A stretch of 44,521 nucleotides of DNA from an uncultured Saprospiraceae bacterium (GCA_937872385.1 CALMSO010000042.1:1-44521); one strand, 5' to 3'; positions 8,216 through 17,167 are shown, counted from the first letter of the stretch. The notes: generated from the sequence alone by a model not told the origin. Numbers and translations: made by a program.

Positions 8216-9382
8216 TCATTCTTCATGCAGCGCTACGGCCGGGTGCAACTGCGCGGCCTGTCTGCCTGGGTAGAATGAGCAGAGTAATACGAGGGTGTAA
8301 ATTAATAAAATAGCCAATATAATAGCCATAAAATATACGCTGCTGGGCACGGCAAATACCTGCAATAAAGGAAACTGTATAGCAAAAAACAGACCCGGTG
8401 TTAGGCTGAAAGTAGCAATCACTAGCACTTCGCCGATGAATTGAGCGCTGATATGCCCCCGATTAGCGCCCATGGCACGCCGCACGCCGACTTCCTGCCG
8501 CCGCTTGTTAATGTTATAATACAACACCCCGAAAAGCCCTAATGCTACATTAAAAATCAAAAACCCGCTGATAATCAACAAGATAAGAACAGGCACTAAG
8601 GTTTGATTGTGCTCGCGTCGGCGCATATCTTTCATATAACGCAACTCAAACGACCAGCCCGCTGCTAATTGATTGAGCTGCCGCATCAGCTGGGCTTCAA
8701 AAGTAGCATCCGCGGAGGGGCGCACCTTCATAACCATCACATTGGGGTGATGCGTCGTATCTATTTGAAAAAAATAGCCAGGGTCTAATTTAGAAAATTC
8801 ACCTTCATATTTGTAATTACCTACTACGCCCACTATCTGTAATTGTTTATCATCATAATGTGTAATCAACTCATTTACAGCGTTTTTATCACCAAAAAGC
8901 TGCTCGCGTAGGGTTTTGTTAATTACAATTGGCTGGTGCGCTGCGGCTGCATCCTGGCGGTCAAACCAACGCCCTTCCAATATTGCAATATCCATCACTT
9001 CCGGAAAATCGGCGTCCGTACCCCAAATGTGTGGATAAAAATCTGCCTCACCCTTGCTCACGCCAGTTATAGAAGTGCTCTGCCCGTAAGGTATCATAGA
9101 GCCAGTCAGCGAAGCCGCCGCTACCTCAGGTGCGCGCTCGAGTATGCGTTTCACTTCGGCTTGCACGTTTTGCACTTCCGTCATGGGCGCATCTTTCCAA
9201 TCCATGTACAAAGCCCAAACCGGTTTGTAATCAAAACCCGGCGGCTGCCGATAATGATTGTAATTATATAAAATAAATGTCAGTACGGCAAACAATACCA
9301 TGAAGGAAAAAAATATTTCCAGCATCAGCCCCATATTGCGGCGCTTCTGGTTCCATATCATAAGAAATAAATGACGAGTCAT
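8216..9382 (-). CDS. ABC transporter permease, MacB/FtsX type (second permease)
   Basis: The 388-residue protein has one N-terminal membrane helix (about 18-40), a periplasmic MacB-type core domain (about 45-255) and three C-terminal helices (about 262-380) with the FtsX-family segment NKRRQEVGVRRAMGANRGHI. This is the topology of MacB and LolCE-like mechanotransmission permeases, here without a fused ATPase. The separate ATPase encoded at 12646 should energise it. It differs in sequence from the other permease of the operon, so the two probably form a heterodimer. It follows the esterase gene by 39 bp. Substrates of this family include peptides, antibiotics and lipids; none can be assigned here. 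Confidence 0.9.
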   Translation of the reverse strand: MTRHLFLMIWNQKRRNMGLMLEIFFSFMVLFAVLTFILYNYNHYRQPPGFDYKPVWALYMDWKDAPMTEVQNVQAEVKRILERAPEVAAASLTGSMIPYGQSTSITGVSKGEADFYPHIWGTDADFPEVMDIAILEGRWFDRQDAAAAHQPIVINKTLREQLFGDKNAVNELITHYDDKQLQIVGVVGNYKYEGEFSKLDPGYFFQIDTTHHPNVMVMKVRPSADATFEAQLMRQLNQLAAGWSFELRYMKDMRRREHNQTLVPVLILLIISGFLIFNVALGLFGVLYYNINKRRQEVGVRRAMGANRGHISAQFIGEVLVIATFSLTPGLFFAIQFPLLQVFAVPSSVYFMAIILAILLIYTLVLLCSFYPGRQAAQLHPAVALHEE

Positions 9383-9421
9383 TGTTTTTACTTTAAATAG
9401 TGATTTTTAAGAGCTGGGCGG

Positions 9422-10564
9422 TTAATTATTTAGCCAGTCGTTAATTTCTGCTATCATCTCATCGCGCTCGGCAAGTTCCGTTTCTACCGTTTGTAATAAT
9501 TCTAAGGCCTTCGTTAACAATACTTTGGTCTTTTCTGGGTCAGATTCATGCAGCAACCCCGCTAAAGAAAGATAAAAACCAAAATCATTCGGATATAATG
9601 TTATTCCCCATTCGTATAATGCACGCGCGTGTTCCGTGTAGCCGTTATTTTGAAACCGTGAGGCGATGCCGTTTATTTCCGGGAGTTCCGGACTGATGTA
9701 ATGTTGGTCTGTATAACAAGCCTGTTGTATCATAGCCAGTTCAGCTTCTACCGACTGGGGCGTTTGTGTCATTTCATAATTTTCATTTACTGGCGCAATA
9801 TGATTATACCTTGTGCTAAATGAAAAGAACATTTTATTTAAAAAAACGGGAGTCGCTACAATCGGCACAGCATTGTGCGCAGCATAATTCGCTTCATACG
9901 TATTCATTTTTTGGAAAAAATCGGCATATTTTATTTTCAGCTTATCATAAGCTGCCCGATGGTGTATGTCTTTTGTAGCAAGCACCGAGCCTGCCGACAG
10001 GTAAATATTAGCTGGCTGAACCCTCTGATTTTGCTGTAAAGCAGCTATGATATCATCAAGTCTGTCCAAAGGCGTATGCGACATCACGGCATGATAAAAA
10101 TCGGGTGTTTTATGATATGAATATAATGCAAATGAAGCAGAAAATGAATGCCCAATCAAAATACGCAGGCTGCCTGGGCAATAAGCCGCAATAGCCGCCG
10201 GTATTTCTTTTGTAATAAAATCATGTAACGGCAACACCGCATGTATATCATCTGGGATAGCGCAGGCTTGCATCCGATCAGCTAAAGGTATAACGACCGT
10301 TAAAACCGCGGGTACTTCCTTGGTGTCTTGTAAATAACGAATAGCATTTGCAACCGGATTAACAAACCATTCATGCTGCCCATCCAATATAAAAAATACG
10401 GGCAGTTGTACCGTTTCAGACTGGTATTTAAAAAATTCTGGCGTTGTGATGTAAATAGTACGATCCGCCTGAAAAGCCTTAGAATAAAAGGTAATGGTGT
10501 CCGTTTGCTGACTAAATAGAATTAGCGATAAAAATAAATAACAGATGGTTAATTTGAGTTTCAT
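9422..10564 (-). CDS. Secreted alpha/beta-hydrolase esterase with C-terminal helical repeat
   Basis: Translation is placed at ATG 10564, which gives MKLKLTICYLFLSLILFSQQ, a signal peptide. An in-frame start further upstream would overlap the preceding permease and has no such peptide. The 380-residue product matches the esterase D (PF00756) fold: VFFILDGQHEW, then LRILIGHSFSASFAL with the nucleophilic serine in GHSFSA. The last 90 residues are helical and TPR-like. It lies 50 bp after one permease gene and 39 bp before the other, so it belongs to the efflux operon. It may hydrolyse an ester antibiotic, siderophore or lipid in the periplasm; that role is inferred from position. Confidence 0.85.
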   Translation of the reverse strand: MKLKLTICYLFLSLILFSQQTDTITFYSKAFQADRTIYITTPEFFKYQSETVQLPVFFILDGQHEWFVNPVANAIRYLQDTKEVPAVLTVVIPLADRMQACAIPDDIHAVLPLHDFITKEIPAAIAAYCPGSLRILIGHSFSASFALYSYHKTPDFYHAVMSHTPLDRLDDIIAALQQNQRVQPANIYLSAGSVLATKDIHHRAAYDKLKIKYADFFQKMNTYEANYAAHNAVPIVATPVFLNKMFFSFSTRYNHIAPVNENYEMTQTPQSVEAELAMIQQACYTDQHYISPELPEINGIASRFQNNGYTEHARALYEWGITLYPNDFGFYLSLAGLLHESDPEKTKVLLTKALELLQTVETELAERDEMIAEINDWLNN

Positions 10565-10614
10565 GGCATTTTTTTTTATAATTACAGAATAAAAATGGCG
10601 ATTAGTAAATAAAA

Positions 10615-11859
10615 TCATCCACCCCGAATAGCCTGTACTACTTGCATCCGCGACATACGCAGCGCCGGCAACACTCCAGAGAGCAAGCCGAATATGATAC
10701 ATAATATAATAGCTGTCAGTACTACTGTAAAATTAATAGACAATTGTGCGTACGGGATGACGCCACTATTTTGAATAATATTCAACGCTAATGCTGCAAT
10801 ACCCAGCCCGATAGCACCGCCGAGAAGCGTCAATATGATATTTTCAATCATAAACTGCATCATAAGCGTGCCCCTACTTGCACCAAAAGCCTTGCGCACA
10901 CCGATTTCCGAGGCGCGTTCCATGATGCGACTGGTGTTAATATTCACTAAATTAAGGGTAGGCAGCAGCATAAATAATAATGCAAACATAATGATAGCCC
11001 CGTAAAACGCCGTGGCGGAAGGCTGTTCATCATTACTGGTTCGAAATAATATCCACGCAAAATATTCTGCCCGTCTGTACGCAAAAACACGCAACCGATT
11101 ATAATTATCATTCTTTTCAACCGGAATTTTAGCAACTATTTCATTTAGTTCCGACTGAATAGCAGTAAAATCTCTGGGGCTTTTAGCTAAAATTATACCC
11201 ATATAATCACCCATATAATCTCTTTTTTTCAGGTTGGCCCGCGACGTGCTGTACGGCACATAAATATCGGCACCCGTATTTTGATAAACAGGTACATCTT
11301 TTACTACGCCAATCACGCGATAGCTGATATTATCGGTTGTAATAGTTTTGCCTACGGCGTCCACACCTTTACCAAAATAAGCTTCCTGCGTGCTGTTATT
11401 AATAACTGCTACATAATCACCATTGCTAATATGATGTGGGTAATATGGCCCGCCCGATAGAAATGTAAAATCCAGCGCCTGCCAAAAAGTGGCATCGGTG
11501 TGACGTAGGGTTAGGCGCAGTTTGCGATTGCCAACGAAGGTATTGGTCGGGTATTCAGCGGATACAATAGTCACTGCTTCCGGTGTTTTTAGCTTTTGCA
11601 TGTAATCATGTAGTAAATGAAAACTGGCTAAGCCTATCATCATACCACCCCTCTCGGTATGGTCTTGTATCACCCGGTTGATGTACAGCAAGCGGTTTCG
11701 ATTGGTTTCGGGGTAGGACGGCCCCAGCATTTCCGATAAAAAAGCGGTAATAATAATGAGCACCGCCAATGTAAAACTGATGCCAAATAAACTTACGAAA
11801 GTAAAAAAACGATTGCGCCCCAGTACCTTCCAAGCTATTTTTAAATAATTTTGTAGCAT
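10615..11859 (-). CDS. ABC transporter permease, MacB/FtsX type (first permease)
   Basis: The 414-residue protein starts with a cytoplasmic segment typical of this family, then one helix (about 17-45), a periplasmic core domain (about 50-280) and three C-terminal helices. The FtsX-type signature is SRIMERASEIGVRKAFGAS and the C-terminus is RMSRMQVVQAIRGG. It lacks an ATPase domain. It follows the ATPase gene by 121 bp and precedes the esterase gene by 50 bp. With the second permease at 8216-9382 it should form the membrane part of a MacB-like transporter joined to the adaptor and TolC-like proteins of the same operon. Confidence 0.92.
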   Translation of the reverse strand: MLQNYLKIAWKVLGRNRFFTFVSLFGISFTLAVLIIITAFLSEMLGPSYPETNRNRLLYINRVIQDHTERGGMMIGLASFHLLHDYMQKLKTPEAVTIVSAEYPTNTFVGNRKLRLTLRHTDATFWQALDFTFLSGGPYYPHHISNGDYVAVINNSTQEAYFGKGVDAVGKTITTDNISYRVIGVVKDVPVYQNTGADIYVPYSTSRANLKKRDYMGDYMGIILAKSPRDFTAIQSELNEIVAKIPVEKNDNYNRLRVFAYRRAEYFAWILFRTSNDEQPSATAFYGAIIMFALLFMLLPTLNLVNINTSRIMERASEIGVRKAFGASRGTLMMQFMIENIILTLLGGAIGLGIAALALNIIQNSGVIPYAQLSINFTVVLTAIILCIIFGLLSGVLPALRMSRMQVVQAIRGG

Positions 11860-11980
11860 AACTTAATGTTTGTGCTAAATAATTAGCGTATTTTAATTAA
11901 ATTTCTGATGAATTTTTTTTACTTATTTACTCACTGTCAGCAACTTACGTTAAAAAAAAAGCAGCATGTAACTTATACTA

Positions 11981-12646
11981 TCAATTCACCTGCATACCAT
12001 CAAAAAGGCGTACGAGCCGATGTGTTTTTTTGGCCATATTTTCATCATGTGTAACCATCACGATGGTAGCGCCATCGGCTTTATTTAGTTCTAATAAAAT
12101 ATTCATTACTTCATTGCCCATTACACTGTCGAGATTGCCGGTGGGTTCATCGGCGAGAATAACCGAAGGGCGTCCCACGATGGCCCGTGCAATGGCCACC
12201 CGCTGGCGCTGCCCTCCCGACAATTGGTTAGGGAAATGCTTCACGCGATTACTCAAGCCCACTTTAGCTAAGGCTTCGGCGGCAAGGCGGCGGCGTTCCT
12301 TCCCGGAAAGGCTGCGATATAATAAAGGCAGCTCTACATTATCAATAACCGACAAATCATTTATCAAATGATAACTTTGGAAAATAAATCCCAGTGTTTT
12401 ATTACGAAACTGCGCTAATTGTTTATCCGAGTAGCGCTCGAAAGCTTCCCCATTGATGCGTACTTGCCCGCCCGAAGGTGCATCAAGCAGCCCCATGATA
12501 TTGAGCAGGGTGCTTTTGCCACAGCCCGAAGGCCCCATAATGGATAGGAACTCGCCTTGATGAATGTCTAAATTAATATTATGCAACGCCAGCGTTTCAA
12601 TGGTGCGCGTGCGATAAATTTTTTCAATGTTTTGTAATTGTATCAT
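11981..12646 (-). CDS. ABC transporter ATPase, MacB/LolD type
   Basis: The 221-residue ATPase is complete: Walker A GPSGCGKS (38-45), Q-loop Gln90, signature LSGGQ (142-146), Walker B VILADE (162-167) with catalytic Glu, D-loop and switch His200 in VTHDENMA. The length and the SGQLSGGQRQRVAIARA-type region place it in the MacB/LolD/FtsE group, which works with FtsX-type permeases. It powers the two permeases encoded downstream. It lies between the TolC-like gene (53 bp upstream) and the first permease gene. Confidence 0.96.
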   Translation of the reverse strand: MIQLQNIEKIYRTRTIETLALHNINLDIHQGEFLSIMGPSGCGKSTLLNIMGLLDAPSGGQVRINGEAFERYSDKQLAQFRNKTLGFIFQSYHLINDLSVIDNVELPLLYRSLSGKERRRLAAEALAKVGLSNRVKHFPNQLSGGQRQRVAIARAIVGRPSVILADEPTGNLDSVMGNEVMNILLELNKADGATIVMVTHDENMAKKTHRLVRLFDGMQVN

Positions 12647-12699
12647 GGTTTTGAATTTTCATTATGTTACATTGTAATATTCCAAGATTCAGATGCGAT

Positions 12700-14157
12700 T
12701 TATTCCGCTATCCTTTTTCCTTTTTCAAAATCATATAATGTTAGCATCCGCAAATTATAATAAGCCGCCCAAAAGTCCCAAAGCGCGAGCACATAGTCGC
12801 GTTTGGCACGGTCTTTCTCTTGCAAAGCGATGCTCAGATCGGTGATGCTCAAATTTCCCAAAATGTAACGATTTTGCGCGATTTCGTAGCGCTCGGCAGC
12901 AATTTTATCTGCTTCGGCGGTCAAATCCACCTGATATCGAAACATCTCTAACAGGGTCACCTGCGTTCGGATTTCATTTTCAAAATCGAGGCGCGCCTGC
13001 TCCACTTGGTATTGCATCAACTGCTGATTAGCGGCGGCCGTTTCGCGGCGGGCGCGTGCGCGGCCCCAGTCAAGCACCGGGATGCTTAGCCCCAAGCGCA
13101 CACTTTCGAGGTCCTGTGGATTTTGATACACATCACTGAATTGCCCTCCGCTTTTGGCGAATCCGAAGCTGCCGTTCAAATTTATTTGCAAACCGGTTTC
13201 GCCGCGTGCACGGGCCACATCGCGCTGAGCTTCAAGTAGTTGACGCTGAAAACTAATGACATCCGGCCGATTGTATAATGCTTCTTGCAAGGCTTGCGCT
13301 TCCTGCACCAAAAACGCGGGAATGCCGTCGGGTAGCAGCAAGGTAAATAAATCCGCCTCGCGGTAGCCGATAAAGGTGCGCAATTGCAGGGTGCGGCTTT
13401 GCACATCCTGGCGGGCGGTAGCAAAGGCCTTGCGGGCGTTGAGCGTTTCGAGGCGCAGTTGCAATACATCGTTTTTTGAGGCTTTGCCGAGACGCAGGCG
13501 CTCCTGTGCGATGGCGTAGAGTGTGTCGGTATTCGACTGGTTGATAGCAGCAATTTGCAAATTAATTTGCGCCGACAGCAGGTTGAAATACAAATCCACT
13601 GCTTGCGTAGCGATACGTGCTTTTTCGAAGAGATATTGCTGCTGCGATTCTTGATATTTCAGGGGCTCAATCTGTTTATCCCATTTCCAGGGATTGAACT
13701 GAAAAAGCGGCTGCACGAAGCCAATCAGCATCGGAGCGCCATTATATAAAGTTTTGCGCGGATTAAAATCATCAAAACGTTGCACATTTGATTGTATAAA
13801 TAGCGTACCGCCCGTAGCCGGAATATTTTGTTGCAAAGCCAGCGATAGCTCCGCGTTGTTGTTGGAAATCGGCTGGAAAGCAATCGTGCCACTGGGCTGC
13901 GTGATAGCTCGAAACGTGCGGTTAAAATCAGGCAAGGTGCCCGCGAGTAGCAATTGCGGTTTCAGATCCGCCTGAAAACTGCGCCATTCCCAGTAGCGGG
14001 TGGTTTGTACGGTAGCCGCCTGCCGCGCCGCGATGGATTGGTTTTGGGCAATGTCCACAATTTGCGACAAGCTAAAGGATACAGTACGCCCCTCCTGCGC
14101 CCCCATAGAGCCAATATGATATAAAGTAAATAATATGGTAAATAAATGACGAAGCAT
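12700..14157 (-). CDS. TolC-like outer-membrane efflux protein
   Basis: The 485-residue product has an N-terminal signal peptide ending near GSMGAQ and two repeats of the outer-membrane efflux protein family, rich in long Ala/Gln/Arg helices (for example ETAAANQQLMQYQVEQARLD). Such proteins trimerise into a barrel-plus-tunnel channel through the outer membrane and periplasm. The length agrees with the family. It sits between the adaptor gene and the ATPase gene, giving the usual set of a tripartite pump. Confidence 0.93.
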   Translation of the reverse strand: MLRHLFTILFTLYHIGSMGAQEGRTVSFSLSQIVDIAQNQSIAARQAATVQTTRYWEWRSFQADLKPQLLLAGTLPDFNRTFRAITQPSGTIAFQPISNNNAELSLALQQNIPATGGTLFIQSNVQRFDDFNPRKTLYNGAPMLIGFVQPLFQFNPWKWDKQIEPLKYQESQQQYLFEKARIATQAVDLYFNLLSAQINLQIAAINQSNTDTLYAIAQERLRLGKASKNDVLQLRLETLNARKAFATARQDVQSRTLQLRTFIGYREADLFTLLLPDGIPAFLVQEAQALQEALYNRPDVISFQRQLLEAQRDVARARGETGLQINLNGSFGFAKSGGQFSDVYQNPQDLESVRLGLSIPVLDWGRARARRETAAANQQLMQYQVEQARLDFENEIRTQVTLLEMFRYQVDLTAEADKIAAERYEIAQNRYILGNLSITDLSIALQEKDRAKRDYVLALWDFWAAYYNLRMLTLYDFEKGKRIAE

Positions 14158-14270
14158 TGTTATTGGTCAATTGTTATTTTAATTTGATAATCAGTTGCTT
14201 ATGTTTTTTTTTAAAATTATGTCCATGCACTTAAACAATTCATCTTTTATGTGTTTGTCTGTCCTATCAT

Positions 14271-14305
14271 CCCATTCCCCTATTCCCCTATTACCCCTTT
14301 CCCCC
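14271..14305 (-). repeat. C-rich array (G-quadruplex pattern on minus strand) abutting a stop codon
   Basis: C-tracts of 3, 4, 4, 4 and 5 bases are spaced by 3-5 bases on the plus strand. The minus-strand message therefore carries five G-tracts with short loops directly after the adaptor gene stop codon (14306) and before the TolC-like gene. It is the densest G-quadruplex motif in the window. Confidence 0.75.
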
Positions 14306-15550
14306 TCACTTCACTCGCACCTTTGGCAAATGCCGGTAGCTACTCATGTCGCTAATGATGACGGTTTCGCCGGGGGCTACGTAGCGTATAATTTCTACAA
14401 AATCGAAATTACTGAGACCAATTTCTACCTCGCGGCGCTCAGCAATGCCATTTTGCAAAATAAAGAGGGGCTGTGCTGGCTGACCCGTAAAAGCTGGTCC
14501 ATTGCCCACACGCACCGCCCGCTCTTTGGCATCGGTGATGATGAATACTTCCACTTTCATATTGGACCGCAGGGCCGGGTGATTGTTTTCAATGAGTTGA
14601 ATATCAAAGGTTACGATGTTATTTTCTACCACTGGACGCACGCCGGTGACGCGGCCGGGCAGCCGGATACCATTCACATCCACAATGGCGCTCATGCCGG
14701 TGCGCAGTTGCGCCGCGTACAAATCAGATACCGTGCCAACCACCTTGTAGGCAGCCAAATCGGCGATACGCGCTATGGTTTCCCCTTCGATGATGGTCGC
14801 GCCGATGCGGTCGTTGACCCAAGTGAGCACCCCATTACGATTGGCGCGGATGTCGGCGCGTTGTAGTTTTTGCTCTAATTCCGCCAGTGCGTGCCCCTGA
14901 ATGCGCGCCTTAATTTCTTCCTCTTTCAGGTCGGTGATGGTAGCGCGTTGCTGCACCGACAGGTTGTTTTCCAACTGGCGTTTTTCGAGGCGGGCGATTT
15001 TCAGGTTGAGTTCGGCTTCGTCCACTTGTTCCTGCACGCCACCGCCGATTTCGAGCAGCCGCCGCGCGTTGATGCGTTCCGCTTCGAGCCGAGCAATATT
15101 GAGCGCCTTAATGGAATCATTGATTTGCAAATCGTAGAGGCTCTGCTCCAGTGTGAGGCGCAGCTTGGCGATGCCGTTGTAGGTCAGTTCCAATTGGTCT
15201 TTCAAGCGTTCGTATTCAATGATTGTCAATGACTTATCCAATTGCAAAATGCGGTCGTCTGCTTGCACAGCGCTACCTACGGGCAGCAGCACTTCCTGAA
15301 TCGTAGCCGGAATCGGGCTGGCGAGCACCTGCTCGAACGCGGGAATCACTTCGCCCGAAGCCCGAATGGTACTTTCAACGGGCCCAAGCTCGGCCACGGC
15401 GGTGCGGATGCGCTCTTGCGCAATGGTGGTTTGCAACTGGCGGCGGAAGCCCCACCAAGCAGCCAGCAGTGCGATTCCGATCAGCATGATCATCGCTATG
15501 CGTCGCATTTGTCCTTGTCGGATGGTCGTTTTGGCTACGGGTCTGTCCAT
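14306..15550 (-). CDS. Periplasmic adaptor protein, HlyD/MacA family
   Basis: The 414-residue protein has one N-terminal membrane helix (about 17-34), a first lipoyl-like half with VLASPIPATIQEVLLPVGSAV, a long coiled-coil hairpin (about 115-220) rich in Leu/Glu/Arg, a second lipoyl half and beta-barrel domains to the C-terminus. It bridges the inner-membrane transporter and the outer-membrane channel. It is the first gene of the operon, and its start lies about 18 bases after the predicted start point of a sigma-54-like promoter. The order adaptor, channel, ATPase, permeases supports a MacAB-TolC-like pump. Confidence 0.93.
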   Translation of the reverse strand: MDRPVAKTTIRQGQMRRIAMIMLIGIALLAAWWGFRRQLQTTIAQERIRTAVAELGPVESTIRASGEVIPAFEQVLASPIPATIQEVLLPVGSAVQADDRILQLDKSLTIIEYERLKDQLELTYNGIAKLRLTLEQSLYDLQINDSIKALNIARLEAERINARRLLEIGGGVQEQVDEAELNLKIARLEKRQLENNLSVQQRATITDLKEEEIKARIQGHALAELEQKLQRADIRANRNGVLTWVNDRIGATIIEGETIARIADLAAYKVVGTVSDLYAAQLRTGMSAIVDVNGIRLPGRVTGVRPVVENNIVTFDIQLIENNHPALRSNMKVEVFIITDAKERAVRVGNGPAFTGQPAQPLFILQNGIAERREVEIGLSNFDFVEIIRYVAPGETVIISDMSSYRHLPKVRVK

Positions 15551-15577
15551 TTTTGCAACATTTTACAAGACATATCA

Positions 15578-15593
15578 TCCAAGCGGTGTGCCA
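15578..15593 (-). promoter_or_regulatory. Sigma-54-like promoter of the efflux operon
   Basis: On the minus strand TGGCAC-ACCGC-TTGGA matches the -24/-12 consensus TGGCAC-N5-TTGCA at 10 of 11 fixed positions; the one mismatch is in the -12 GC. Spacing is exact. Transcription would start near 15568, about 18 bases before the adaptor gene. The operon encodes a sigma-54 activator, which supports the call. Confidence 0.5.
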
Positions 15594-15638
15594 GTTTTTA
15601 AAATGCTGAAAATCAGATTTTTACAGCTTTTTCAAATC

Positions 15639-15655
15639 AAAAACAGGTAACAAAA
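15639..15655 (+). repeat. 17-bp intergenic repeat AAAAACAGGTAACAAAA, copy 1
   Basis: The same 17 bases occur at 29046-29062. Both copies lie upstream of plus-strand genes (EI24 gene here, ATP-grasp gene there). It could be a mobile-repeat remnant or a shared promoter element. Confidence 0.6.
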
Positions 15656-15665
15656 GCGAACATTT

Positions 15666-15682
15666 TGTCCGAAAATGGGACA
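15666..15682. promoter_or_regulatory. Dyad TGTCC-N7-GGACA, candidate activator-binding site
   Basis: The arms TGTCC (15666-15670) and GGACA (15678-15682) are perfect inverted repeats. The centre lies about 106 bp upstream of the predicted sigma-54 start point, a usual distance for an NtrC-type enhancer. It also lies 71 bp upstream of the divergent EI24 gene. One site only was found. Confidence 0.4.
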
Positions 15683-15744
15683 GCGAGCTGGAGAAATTGC
15701 AGTTTGAAAAGTGATGGGAAATAGGGATATTTACAGCAAACCTG

Positions 15745-16500
15745 ATGACCATGTTCAAAGATTTTTTCGATGGTATCAAAGCCTATCGCCGCGCCTTGCA
15801 GTTGATTCCCGAACTGGGGCTTTGGGGCTATGTGCTGGCTCCTGGCCTCATCAGCGTCTTGTTGGGCGCGGGCATCGTTTGGGGAGCCATTAGCATTGCA
15901 GACGACATAGGTGGCTGGTTATTAGCACTTTATCCTTTTGAATGGGGACGCGCTACGCTGGGAAAAATTGCCAATGTATTCAGCGGCTTGTTGGTGGTGG
16001 TGCTGGGGCTGATTATTTTCAAAAACCTCGTTCTCGCCCTGTCTTCACCGATTATGAGTCCGCTTTCGGAAAAGGTAGAGCGCGCCCTGACGCAGGCCTC
16101 AGGCCCAGTGAAATTTAGCATAGCGCGCTTTTTCCGTGATTTGCTGCGGGGCATTCGCATTTCCATCCGGCTGATAGTGCGGGAGTTGTTTTTTACGATT
16201 ATCGTACTGATTTTGGGCTTATTTCCTCTATTTGCCCCATTTGCCGCAGGCATTCTTTTCTTTATTCAATCCTACTATGGCGGGGCAGGCAATATTGATT
16301 TTGCGCTGGAAAGGCACTTTGGGGTACGCGACAGCGTGCGCTTTGTGCATCGGAACCGGGCGCTGGCGCTTGGCAACGGCGTGGTCTATATCCTCCTGTT
16401 ACTCAGTGGTATCGGTTTTATAGTAGCGCTGCCACTTGGCGTCATTGCAGCTACGGCAGAAACGGTCAAACGCCTCGATGCTCTGGAACATCGCTTGTAA
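15745..16500 (+). CDS. EI24 domain (CysZ-like) membrane protein
   Basis: The 251-residue protein has a hydrophobic pattern of about five to six helices, with the family's amphipathic middle segment SSPIMSPLSEKVERAL and the loop FFIQSYYGGAGNIDFALERH. This matches the EI24/CysZ family, whose bacterial members include sulfate importers. No cysteine-biosynthesis gene is nearby, so sulfate transport is only a possibility. The start at 15745 gives MTMFKD; ATG 15751 is equally possible. It is transcribed away from the efflux operon and ends convergently to the lipoprotein gene, sharing a terminator hairpin. Confidence 0.8.
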   Translation: MTMFKDFFDGIKAYRRALQLIPELGLWGYVLAPGLISVLLGAGIVWGAISIADDIGGWLLALYPFEWGRATLGKIANVFSGLLVVVLGLIIFKNLVLALSSPIMSPLSEKVERALTQASGPVKFSIARFFRDLLRGIRISIRLIVRELFFTIIVLILGLFPLFAPFAAGILFFIQSYYGGAGNIDFALERHFGVRDSVRFVHRNRALALGNGVVYILLLLSGIGFIVALPLGVIAATAETVKRLDALEHRL

Positions 16501-16535
16501 AAAAAGCGCCCGTGCCTATCCTTACCGGAACGGGC
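16499..16535 (-). terminator. Rho-independent terminator of the receptor-lipoprotein unit
   Basis: GCCCGT (16508-16513) pairs with ACGGGC (16530-16535). Read on the minus strand, the hairpin is followed by GCGC and seven U residues (16505-16499). It lies in the 68-bp gap between two convergent genes. Confidence 0.75.
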
Positions 16536-16568
16536 TACGAGCGCATGATTTCGTACGAAAGCTGAAAT

Positions 16569-17129
16569 TTACTGAACCCTTACGCTGAAAGTTTGCTCCA
16601 CATCGGTATCGCCAGTGGCACAAGGATCAGCAGCGTTTTTGTCTGGCTCATGCTTGAGCGTCACGCGTAAGGTGCCATTGCCAGCAGCGCCGGTGCGCAA
16701 GGTGCTGACGAGGCCCAGCGGCTTGCCGTCGTCGTCGGTATCCTGAATAGTGGGTTTGGGCATAGCACCGGTAGCTACGAAGCATACCAAGTGCTCGTCG
16801 GCTTCTTCCAGCACTTCTTCGGTGATGTCTTCTACGTCGGTTGGGTCAGACTCATCGAGGAAAGCAACCGTCAAGGCGTAGTCCGTATTGGCTGCCAGGG
16901 TGATGTTGTCCACCACAGGCGGATTGCCCCCATCGCCGTCAAGGTCTCTGGCCACTGCAGTAATTGTGGTGCCGCCGCCCGTGAAAGTGAGAATAACCGT
17001 TGTGATTAGCTCCTGCTCGTTATCCGGATCTTCATCGCTATCCTTTTTGCAGCTTGTAGAAAACAAAAGTGCGCTCGACAGCAGCAGTATCGAGAAAAAA
17101 CGCAGCAATTGCAGGTGATTGGTTCGCAT
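16569..17129 (-). CDS. Surface lipoprotein paired with the TonB receptor
   Basis: The 186-residue product has a lipoprotein signal peptide with lipobox FSTSC (Cys27), followed by acidic residues. The mature part is a beta-rich domain with TTVILTFTGGGTTITAVARDLDGDG, ITEEVLEEADEH and GNGTLRVTLKHEPDK. From memory, proteins with these motifs sit directly downstream of TonB-dependent receptors in many Bacteroidota and have no assigned function. Here it follows the receptor by 115 bp on the same strand and is closed by a strong terminator. Position suggests a cell-surface partner in zinc acquisition. Confidence 0.8.
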   Translation of the reverse strand: MRTNHLQLLRFFSILLLSSALLFSTSCKKDSDEDPDNEQELITTVILTFTGGGTTITAVARDLDGDGGNPPVVDNITLAANTDYALTVAFLDESDPTDVEDITEEVLEEADEHLVCFVATGAMPKPTIQDTDDDGKPLGLVSTLRTGAAGNGTLRVTLKHEPDKNAADPCATGDTDVEQTFSVRVQ

Positions 17130-17167
17130 ATTATTAGTTATTTAGGTTAAAAAAATAAAGTGTAAAT

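Noticed and set aside
14195..14866. Plus-strand open frame of 223 codons
   Set aside because: It runs through a C-rich array and then antisense to the adaptor gene.
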